A stretch of 6,720 bases of DNA. Origin: Alphaproteobacteria bacterium. GTDB taxonomy: Bacteria > Pseudomonadota > Alphaproteobacteria > Rhizobiales > Hyphomicrobiaceae. How positions within the stretch are numbered: position 1 is the stretch's first letter; the number at the start of each line of letters is the position of its first letter. The position numbers were made by a program, and so were the translations under genes. The notes under the pieces are model-generated. The model was not told the DNA's origin. It searched no databases and saw nothing but the letters and a program-made list of their open reading frames with translations. The stretch lies in NCBI GenBank assembly GCA_022600335.1, contig JAHZKN010000287.1, positions 1 to 6,720 on the forward strand, given 5' to 3'. Below, piece after piece: positions 1 through 4,983 of this stretch.

Positions 1-1
1 A

Positions 2-616
2 CTTACGCAATGGGCGCATGGTTTGCGTGCGGCAAGCGCTGTCGCCGAGTTGGCGGACTGTGCACTCGCAACTATCGATCTTGGTGGCGGACTGGGTGTG
101 CCGTATTTTGACGGCGATACAGCACTTGATCTCGAGGCACTGAAGGTGGGTATCAATGCTCTCAAAAAACAACAAGCCTCTGATGCTCGCATCGCACGTG
201 CGCGCGTCATCGTTGAGCCGGGCCGCTTTCTGACAGCAAGTGCTGGTGTTTATCTCATGCAGGTGCGGGTGAATAAAACGTCGCGCGGTCAACGATTTAT
301 CATTTGCGATGGTGGGATGCACCATCACTTGGCGGCATCCGGAAACCTTGGACAAGTGATCAAGCGTGACTATCCAATTGTCGCTGCCACAAAGATAGGG
401 GCGTCTATGCAGGGTGAAGCGGTGGTGTCGGGTCCGTTGTGTACGCCATTGGATACTGTAGGACGCAAGACGAATCTGCCGGCCATGGCGGCTGGTGATT
501 TGGTGGCAATCTTACAATCTGGTGCCTATGGCCTGACGGCCAGTCCGGTTGGGTTTCTCAGTCACCCGATCGCAAAAGAAGTATTGATTGACGGCGGCCG
601 CCATCGCCAAATTTGA
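2..616 (+). CDS. PLP-dependent decarboxylase (fold type III, exosortase/ACP-associated type), C-terminal part
   Basis: The frame is open to the left edge, so the start codon and the PLP-binding lysine domain lie outside the window; 204 residues are visible. Motifs seen (numbered from the first visible residue) are GGGLGVPY at 28-35, which in this fold holds the PLP phosphate, EPGR at 72-75, ICDGGMHHHLAASGN around 101-115, GPLCTPLD at 144-151 with the cysteine that family members contribute to the partner subunit's active site, and SGAYG at 173-177 with the PLP-contacting tyrosine. These belong to the alanine-racemase-like decarboxylases (DapDC/ODC group). The CDGGMHHHLAASGN stretch and the SPVGFLSHP ending best recall the subgroup annotated as exosortase A system-associated, often found beside an acyl-CoA ligase and an acyl carrier protein. 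The true substrate (diaminopimelate, ornithine or a carrier-bound amino acid) cannot be told from this part. It ends in TGA and is convergent with cysK. Confidence 0.88.
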   Translation, partial: LTQWAHGLRAASAVAELADCALATIDLGGGLGVPYFDGDTALDLEALKVGINALKKQQASDARIARARVIVEPGRFLTASAGVYLMQVRVNKTSRGQRFIICDGGMHHHLAASGNLGQVIKRDYPIVAATKIGASMQGEAVVSGPLCTPLDTVGRKTNLPAMAAGDLVAILQSGAYGLTASPVGFLSHPIAKEVLIDGGRHRQI

Positions 617-626
617 GCAATGGCGA
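604..626 (+). terminator. weak hairpin at the end of the decarboxylase gene
   Basis: TCGCCA (604-609) and TGGCGA (621-626) form a 6-bp stem around an 11-nt loop that contains the TGA stop. No T-tract follows, so this is at best a weak or factor-assisted 3' structure. The 63 bp between this gene and the convergent cysK holds no better terminator in either direction. Confidence 0.2.
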
Positions 627-679
627 AATCATACCAAAGCGCATCAGATGTAATTTTCGTTGCGTAAGCTGCAGCCGAC

Positions 680-1681
680 CTAGGCCCCTTCAGGGGGATC
701 AACAAACAGCTCGCTGGAAAAATACCGCTCCGCACACGATGGGGCAAAGGTGACAACGGTTTTGCCGGCCATGTCGTCGCGCGCGCCAACAGTCAACGCG
801 GCGGCGACATTAGCGCCAGTAGAGATACCACCCGGAATGCCTTCCACTTTGGCTAGAAGCCGGGCGACATCAAATGCCATATCGTTTTGCACGGTGATGA
901 CTTCATCAATGAAGGTTGTGTTCAGGACATCCGGCACAAAGCCGGCACCGATTCCTTGAATCTTGTGCGGCCCACGATTTCCCCCCGAAAGAATCGGACT
1001 GCCAGTTGGCTCGACAGCAAAAATTTTCAGATCGGGGTTGCGCTCTTTGAGTACCCGGCCGCAGCCGGTTAGCGTGCCGCCCGTGCCAACGCCGATCACC
1101 AGAGCATCAACTTTTCCGCCGGTGTCGTTCCAAATTTCTTCTGCCGTGGTTTTTTCATGAACGAGAGGGTTGGCTGGGTTTTCAAATTGGCTGGGTTGGA
1201 TGGCGTTCGGTAGCGTTTCGAGAAGTTCATTCGCTTTTTCGATGGCGCCGGGCATGCCGCTTGCGGCTGGAGTGAGGACGAGTTCTGCGCCGAGGTGAGC
1301 CAGAATTTTCCGCCGCTCAATCGACATGGATTCTGGCATGATCAGTTTAAGTTTGTAGCCGCGTGCGGCAGCGACGAATGCAAGTCCAATACCTGTATTT
1401 CCTGACGTTGGTTCAATCAGCACCGTTTCTCCGGCTTTGATTTTACCCTGCGCTTCCAAGACATCGATCATCGAAACGCCGATGCGATCTTTCACACTGG
1501 ACAGCGGATTAAAAAATTCCAACTTAATGAGGATATTTGCCTTGGCGTTGGCAGCGGCTGCCATTTTTGCAATTCGGACAACAGGCGTATGACCGATGGT
1601 CTCCGTGATGTCGTTATAGATCTTGCCACGGCCCCAACTTTTGGTGGCACCGAGCGTTTTGATTTCTGGCAGATCGGCCAT
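680..1681 (-). CDS. cysK: Cysteine synthase A (O-acetylserine sulfhydrylase)
   Basis: The 333-residue protein is a fold-type II PLP enzyme that makes L-cysteine from O-acetyl-L-serine and sulfide in the cytoplasm. Visible motifs are SSVKDRIG at 61-68 with the Schiff-base lysine K64, the substrate-binding loop PTSGNTG at 91-97, the phosphate-binding GVGTGGTLTG at 197-206, and GISTGAN at 285-291, where the family serine (S287 here) sits near the pyridine ring. The conserved start of the fold, YNDITETIGHTPVVRI, begins near residue 22. The first 20 or so residues are an extension relative to E. coli CysK, as I recall from other alphaproteobacterial enzymes. The ATG is chosen because GAGGAG lies 8 nt upstream and no other Met occurs before residue 40. 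It is the last gene of the coaBC-dut-cysK series, 123 nt after dut, and could have its own promoter. Cystathionine beta-synthase is less likely because there are no extra domains and the length fits CysK. Confidence 0.95.
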   Translation of the reverse strand: MADLPEIKTLGATKSWGRGKIYNDITETIGHTPVVRIAKMAAAANAKANILIKLEFFNPLSSVKDRIGVSMIDVLEAQGKIKAGETVLIEPTSGNTGIGLAFVAAARGYKLKLIMPESMSIERRKILAHLGAELVLTPAASGMPGAIEKANELLETLPNAIQPSQFENPANPLVHEKTTAEEIWNDTGGKVDALVIGVGTGGTLTGCGRVLKERNPDLKIFAVEPTGSPILSGGNRGPHKIQGIGAGFVPDVLNTTFIDEVITVQNDMAFDVARLLAKVEGIPGGISTGANVAAALTVGARDDMAGKTVVTFAPSCAERYFSSELFVDPPEGA

Positions 1682-1689
1682 GTGTGGCT

Positions 1690-1695
1690 CTCCTC
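1690..1695 (-). promoter_or_regulatory. Shine-Dalgarno site of cysK
   Basis: On the minus strand GAGGAG stands 8 nt before the ATG at 1681. This strong site fixes the cysK start, including its N-terminal extension, and shows that cysK is translated independently of dut. Confidence 0.8.
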
Positions 1696-1804
1696 AAACA
1701 AAGTGCCGGAATTTCTACATTTCCAAATATCTTTTCGCAGGAATTGCGCTGTGCCTCAAGACAGCGTGCCAAGCGAGATGTTGAGATTGTCAGCAAATTT
1801 CCTG

Positions 1805-2410
1805 TTATCTTTTTGCTCGCGGCCGTTTTTTGCTGCTTTTCTTTGCCGATTTGGGCACTCCTGCGTCCGTCTTTTTGGTCACGCGACCGGAGCACTTTGC
1901 CGATGTCTTCTTTTTTGCGCTGCGGCTCGTCTTTGAGGTGTTCGTTTGTCCCGTTGAGCCAAACCCTGCGCCACCTCGTCCAGAAGTTGCCAATGTTTGC
2001 TTGGTCTTGATCTTGACCTGAGTAACCGGAGCGATGATCAATTGCGCAATGCGGTCACCGCGATGGACTGTGAACGGAGCGTCGCCGTGGTTGATCAAAA
2101 TGATTTGCACTTCGCCGCGATAATCGCTGTCGATCGTGCCCGGCGTGTTGAGCACGGTAACCCCATGCTTCAAGGCTAGTCCAGAGCGGGGTCGCACCTG
2201 AGCTTCAAATCCTTTGGGCAATTCGAAGCACAAGCCTGTCGGGATCAGCGCCCGCTCACCAGGGCGTAGTTGGACAGGCTTTGCCTTCGCCACCGCAGCA
2301 ACAAGGTCGAGGCCTGCGGCTTCATCGCTTTGGTATCGAGGCAGCTCTAAGCCGCGACCGTGGCTCAATCGCGAGATTTTAAGCACAATGTCAGGGTGTT
2401 TATCGCTCAT
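1805..2410 (-). CDS. dut: dUTP diphosphatase with a basic C-terminal tail
   Basis: This trimeric dUTPase hydrolyses dUTP to dUMP and pyrophosphate, which keeps uracil out of DNA and supplies dUMP for thymidylate. All five family motifs are present in order: AAGLDL (31-36), RPRSG (73-77), GTIDSDYRGE (91-100) with the catalytic aspartate equivalent D94 and the sugar-discriminating Y97, GDRIAQLI (118-125) and RGGAGFGSTG (145-154) with F150 that covers the uracil. The family normally stops right after this last motif at about 150 residues. Here 47 more residues follow, with 18 Lys/Arg and a single acidic residue, ending in KRPRAKR. The tail is Ser/Thr/Ala/Lys-rich and probably disordered; nucleic-acid binding would be a guess. 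The start overlaps the coaBC stop as ATGA, and the A-rich sequence before it shows no Shine-Dalgarno site, so translation is probably coupled to coaBC. Confidence 0.96.
   Translation of the reverse strand: MSDKHPDIVLKISRLSHGRGLELPRYQSDEAAGLDLVAAVAKAKPVQLRPGERALIPTGLCFELPKGFEAQVRPRSGLALKHGVTVLNTPGTIDSDYRGEVQIILINHGDAPFTVHRGDRIAQLIIAPVTQVKIKTKQTLATSGRGGAGFGSTGQTNTSKTSRSAKKKTSAKCSGRVTKKTDAGVPKSAKKSSKKRPRAKR
2407..2410 (-). promoter_or_regulatory. ATGA stop-start overlap of coaBC and dut
   Basis: On the minus strand the dut ATG and the coaBC TGA share bases. The sequence just before the dut ATG is A-rich (a run of seven A) without a recognisable Shine-Dalgarno site. Reinitiation by ribosomes finishing coaBC is the likely way dut is translated. 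Confidence 0.75.
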
Positions 2411-3657
2411 TCGTTTGTTTTTTTGTGTGCCGCTGCATGTGCACCTGCCGCGTGTTTCATCAGTTTGCGCGCCACCTCGCGTTTGCTCATACGCGTCCAG
2501 CGATCTGCTCCAGCCTCGGTGATCAAGTGGACTTGATTGTGGTCACTGCCCATCACGTTGCTATCTTCGGAAACATCATTGGCAACAATCCAATCGGCTT
2601 TCTTTGCCTTTCGCTTCTTTTTGGCATTGGCAATCAGGTTGCTGGTTTCGGCAGCAAAGCCAATCACCAATGGAGGACGATTGGATTTCAATGTTCCGAC
2701 ACTTTTGAGAATGTCTTTGTTCTCCACCAGCTTAAGTGTCGGCGGCGCATCTCCCGTCTTCTTGATTTTGTTGCGCGGAGATTTGCTCGCACGCCAATCT
2801 GCAACTGCGGCAGCAAACACTGCAATGTCAGCTGGCAAGGCAGCATGGACGGCGGCATGCATCTCAGCTGCCGTTTGGACATTGATTACAGCGACACCTG
2901 CGGGGGCGGCAAGGTCAACAGGTCCTGAGATAAGCGTGACACGTGCGCCAAGGGTTGCTGCTGCTTCTGCGATGGCGTGTCCTTGTTTGCCGGATGATCG
3001 GTTGGCGAGATAACGAACCGGGTCAACGGGTTCGTGCGTCGGACCCGAGGTCACTAGAACATGGACACCGGTAAGAGCGTCTGATCCCAAATCCGTTTTT
3101 GCTGTGGTCTGCACGCCTGAATCCAAAAGTTGTCGGACTTCAGCGACGAGATCCTCCACCTCTACGAGACGACCGGGTCCGGCTTCATCGCGTTCCGCCA
3201 TTTCACCAACAGCGGGTCCAATGAACACGACCCCGTCGTGCTTCAGGGTCGCGACATTACGTTGGGTTGCAGGGTGCTGCCACATTTTTGGGTTCATAGC
3301 AGGGGCAACAAGTACAGGGGTATCTGTTGCGAGCAGCACAGCAGTGGCGAGGTCACCAGCATGGCCATGGGCCATTTTTGCCAGCAGATCCGCTGTGGCC
3401 GGTGCAACAACAATGAGATCAGCCTCACGGCTCAGTCGGATGTGACCAATCTCGCGTTCATCATTGAGATCAAAGAGATCGGTGAACACGCGTTCGTTGC
3501 TGAGTGCGCCAACAGACAACGGCGTGACGAACTCCTGCGCCGCTTTGGTTAGAATGCATCGTACAGAGATATCGTGTTCCTTGAGACGACGAATGGCTTC
3601 AAGGCACTTATAGGCCGCGATGCCGCCGCCAAGGATGAGAACAATACGGTGGCGCAC
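2407..3657 (-). CDS. coaBC: Bifunctional phosphopantothenoylcysteine decarboxylase / phosphopantothenate-cysteine ligase
   Basis: This 416-residue cytoplasmic enzyme (formerly Dfp) carries out two steps of coenzyme A synthesis. The CoaB half joins cysteine to 4'-phosphopantothenate and the CoaC half decarboxylates the product with FMN to 4'-phosphopantetheine. The CoaC flavodoxin-like half spans about 1-180, with GGGIAAYK at 10-17, the catalytic histidine H72 in GHIRLSREAD, and PAMN at 119-122. The CoaB half starts near 195, with SGPTHEPVDPVRYLANRSSGKQG at 204-226, AAVADWR at 283-289, KIKK at 297-300, GFAAET at 333-338 and VAND at 358-361. The E. coli active-site cysteine motif (ACGxxGxGR) is replaced by AERDEAGPGR at 154-163, so that cysteine is absent. 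The start is GTG, with GGAG 11 nt upstream; an in-frame stop at 3688-3690 limits any longer form. It overlaps dut by 4 nt. Confidence 0.95.
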   Translation of the reverse strand: MRHRIVLILGGGIAAYKCLEAIRRLKEHDISVRCILTKAAQEFVTPLSVGALSNERVFTDLFDLNDEREIGHIRLSREADLIVVAPATADLLAKMAHGHAGDLATAVLLATDTPVLVAPAMNPKMWQHPATQRNVATLKHDGVVFIGPAVGEMAERDEAGPGRLVEVEDLVAEVRQLLDSGVQTTAKTDLGSDALTGVHVLVTSGPTHEPVDPVRYLANRSSGKQGHAIAEAAATLGARVTLISGPVDLAAPAGVAVINVQTAAEMHAAVHAALPADIAVFAAAVADWRASKSPRNKIKKTGDAPPTLKLVENKDILKSVGTLKSNRPPLVIGFAAETSNLIANAKKKRKAKKADWIVANDVSEDSNVMGSDHNQVHLITEAGADRWTRMSKREVARKLMKHAAGAHAAAHKKTNE

Positions 3658-4040
3658 CTGTGCGCAATCTCCATGTCTTTTTGAACGTCAGCGATCCCAG
3701 AGCCGGATTGCTCTTTTTTGGACGATCACAACGATCTATGTCTTCCGTCCCAGTCAGGGTTCATCGCGCAGATTGGCTGCGGGATGGATCGGATTGTTGC
3801 ATGAGATCTAGCATAGGATGGTCGGCATGGTCGTTAATGCGGCCACGGAAACCATATTCCAGCCTTAAGATCCCTCCATGACTGTTGGCCCATCTGGCTA
3901 CAGTACGCTTCAGGTGCGGCAAAATCACTGGCTGCATCTTGCTTCTGGCTGAGGGAGGGTAGGGTATCGCCGAGTTGAGGCGGCTGGTTTTCTGCCACCC
4001 GTGGCGTGTGTTGGCCCTGAAAACGAGGATATAGCCTGAA
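3658..4040. other. Divergent intergenic region between coaBC and the copper chaperone gene
   Basis: This 383-bp stretch separates two divergent genes and must hold promoters in both directions. No -35/-10 pair stands out convincingly on either strand. A short repeat CGATC-ACAA-CGATC lies at 3723-3736. Open frames cross it on both strands, but none has a good ribosome site or a recognisable protein. No tRNA or known structured RNA was recognised. Confidence 0.5.
4025..4029 (+). promoter_or_regulatory. Shine-Dalgarno site of the copper chaperone gene
   Basis: GAGGA stands 11 nt before the ATG at 4041. The spacing is on the long side, but the site supports this start, which also places a signal peptide exactly at the N-terminus. 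Confidence 0.55.
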
Positions 4041-4592
4041 ATGAGATCGACCCACACCACTGTCGTTTTTTTGAGCACGCTGCTTGCCGTTGTTGGGGGA
4101 GCGTTCCTTGCAGCACTGCCGATAAAGGCGGATACGTCATCGGGCAGCGGCGTCAAGATCGTCAAGCCTTGGGCTCGCGCAACACCAGGCGGTGTCACGG
4201 TGGGTGCGGCGTATCTTGAAATTCAGTCGACGACAAAGGATGGGGATCAATTGGTTGCTGCGTCCTCGCCGGTTGCTGGTCGGGTCGAAATCCACACGCA
4301 TGCGGTGGAGGATGGCGTCATGAAGATGCGCCGTGTCGAAAAGCTCGAAATCCCTGCTGGCAAAGCGCACGTGCTGGCGCCGGGTGGTGATCACATCATG
4401 CTGTTTGATCTAAAGGGGCCCCTCAAAAAAGGTGAGACGCTACCGTTGACGTTGACGTTTGCGAAAGCCGGCGATGTGACGGCCGCGGTACCTATTGCAG
4501 CCATCGGTTCAAAGGGTCCCCAATCGAAAGGCGCGCGTGGCTCTGGGATGGGAGGCATGACCGAGCGTGGTTCCGGAGCTGGTGCCCCGTAG
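4041..4592 (+). CDS. Exported PCu(A)C-type copper chaperone
   Basis: The 183-residue product is a periplasmic Cu(I)-binding protein of the PCu(A)C (DUF461) family, whose members pass copper to the CuA or CuB centre of cytochrome c oxidase, often together with Sco1. Residues 1-30 form a signal peptide: a short polar start, the hydrophobic core VVFLSTLLAVVGGAFLAAL and a likely cleavage after IKA. The mature domain shows the exact metal motif H-x10-M-x21-H-x-M: H85, M96, H118, M120, with extra possible ligands H87 and M94. VKPWARATPGG (about 41-51) and APGGDHIMLFDLK (113-125) are further family landmarks. A 28-residue Gly/Ser-rich tail containing GMGGM (169-173) follows the domain and is not part of the usual fold. 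No Sco1 or oxidase gene is in the window. It is divergent from coaBC. Confidence 0.9.
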   Translation: MRSTHTTVVFLSTLLAVVGGAFLAALPIKADTSSGSGVKIVKPWARATPGGVTVGAAYLEIQSTTKDGDQLVAASSPVAGRVEIHTHAVEDGVMKMRRVEKLEIPAGKAHVLAPGGDHIMLFDLKGPLKKGETLPLTLTFAKAGDVTAAVPIAAIGSKGPQSKGARGSGMGGMTERGSGAGAP

Positions 4593-4596
4593 CGCA

Positions 4597-4764
4597 ATGG
4601 GTTGCGATGTTTGTGGAGAAAAAATCAAAGCAGACACGCCCTACCATTGATTCTCCATCAATTTTTCCGTGTGCCTGGAATGCGGTCTGACCACGATCAG
4701 GAGCAGCAACGTGAGGATCGCTGCGGTGGGGTCCCGCTCAGGGTTAATTAATACGCGAACGTGA
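4597..4764 (+). pseudogene. Possible broken zinc-ribbon micro-ORF with an in-frame TGA
   Basis: Starting 4 nt after the chaperone's stop, an ATG opens a frame with a CxxCG motif at codons 3-7 (CDVCG), followed by EKIKADTPYH. A TGA is codon 18 (4648-4650). The same frame then continues FSINFSV and a second CxxCG (CLECG, codons 26-30) and runs to another TGA at 4762-4764, 55 sense-or-UGA codons in all. Two CxxCG pairs about 20 residues apart are what a small zinc ribbon looks like. No ribosome site is close to the ATG, so reinitiation after the chaperone would be needed. After codon 31 the sequence resembles no domain. It may be a gene inactivated by a nonsense mutation, a 17-residue peptide, a recoded UGA, or chance. 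Other genes here (decarboxylase, coaBC, glpD) use TGA as a normal stop, so a reassigned code is unlikely. Confidence 0.28.
4646..4666 (+). terminator. Weak A/T-rich hairpin with short T-run after the chaperone gene
   Basis: ATTGAT (4646-4651) and ATCAAT (4657-4662) form a 6-bp stem with a 5-nt loop, followed by TTTT. It may be a weak terminator for the chaperone transcript; the stem is A/T-rich and therefore unstable. It also encloses part of the in-frame TGA described for the micro-ORF. Confidence 0.25.
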
Positions 4765-4842
4765 CAAGCCAATGCATTTGCGACGCTTAAGATTCTCGCA
4801 TGAGTCAAGTCACTTCTTTTGTACTTTTTCCTTTGGCTTTTC
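4765..4842. other. Non-coding stretch with a pyrimidine-rich end
   Basis: No gene was recognised here. The plus strand is T-rich from about 4811 to 4842, directly ahead of a TTGACA box, which could help promoter activity. Confidence 0.35.
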
Positions 4843-4871
4843 TTGACAGATCGGCGCCTGCGGCACATGGT
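4843..4871 (+). promoter_or_regulatory. Candidate sigma-70-type promoter for the glpD leader
   Basis: TTGACA (4843-4848) is a perfect -35 box. After 17 nt comes CATGGT (4866-4871), a poor -10 box that keeps the important second A and final T of TATAAT. A start site near A4878 would give a leader of about 106 nt before the glpD ATG. Alphaproteobacterial promoters often depend mostly on the -35 TTGAC, which makes this plausible, but it is a prediction by eye. Confidence 0.45.
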
Positions 4872-4938
4872 GCGCCCACTGTCAGGCGGTGCTTGGCAAT
4901 AAAAAAAAAGAACGGTCCAAGTCTAGGGATTTGGTAGT

Positions 4939-4971
4939 GAGGCGGTACTCTTGGTGCCGCCTCTTCTTTTT
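4939..4971 (+). terminator. Strong intrinsic terminator, probable attenuator of glpD
   Basis: GAGGCGGTAC (4939-4948) and GTGCCGCCTC (4954-4963) form a 10-bp stem (nine Watson-Crick pairs and one G-T) with a 5-nt loop, followed by TTCTTTTT (4964-4971). This is a textbook rho-independent terminator. It ends 12 nt before the glpD ATG, leaving no room for a promoter between them, so glpD transcripts from any upstream promoter must read through it. It may equally serve to end transcripts from the chaperone gene, but its position makes control of glpD likely. Confidence 0.8.
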
Positions 4972-4983
4972 GGCCGGCAGGGT

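Noticed and set aside
23..616. TTG at 23 as the start of the decarboxylase
   Set aside because: The frame is open to the left edge with family-like residues before it, and the lysine-bearing N-terminal domain would be missing; the gene is simply cut by the window.
680..700. CCCC-TTCA-GGGG hairpin at the end of cysK as a terminator
   Set aside because: The short stem is within the last codons of cysK and no T-run follows on the minus strand.
3761..4198. A 145-codon minus-strand open frame overlapping the copper chaperone and the divergent gap
   Set aside because: Its first half is antisense to a well-supported signal peptide and domain, it has no good ribosome site, and the protein resembles nothing I know.
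4641..4868. A 75-codon minus-strand frame rich in Arg/Lys with a short hydrophobic stretch
   Set aside because: No ribosome site, no recognisable domain, and it overlaps the candidate glpD promoter and the zinc-ribbon frame; likely chance.
4867..4902. An 11-codon possible leader peptide (MVRPLSGGAWQ)
   Set aside because: It has no ribosome site, no run of regulatory codons, and its ATG overlaps the predicted -10 box, so it would not be transcribed from that promoter.
4951..4983. TTG start for glpD that would add 11 residues
   Set aside because: It has a GAGG 8 nt upstream, but both lie inside the terminator hairpin and the added residues do not match GlpD N-termini; the ATG at 4984 fits the family. 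Kept as an alternative in the glpD entry.
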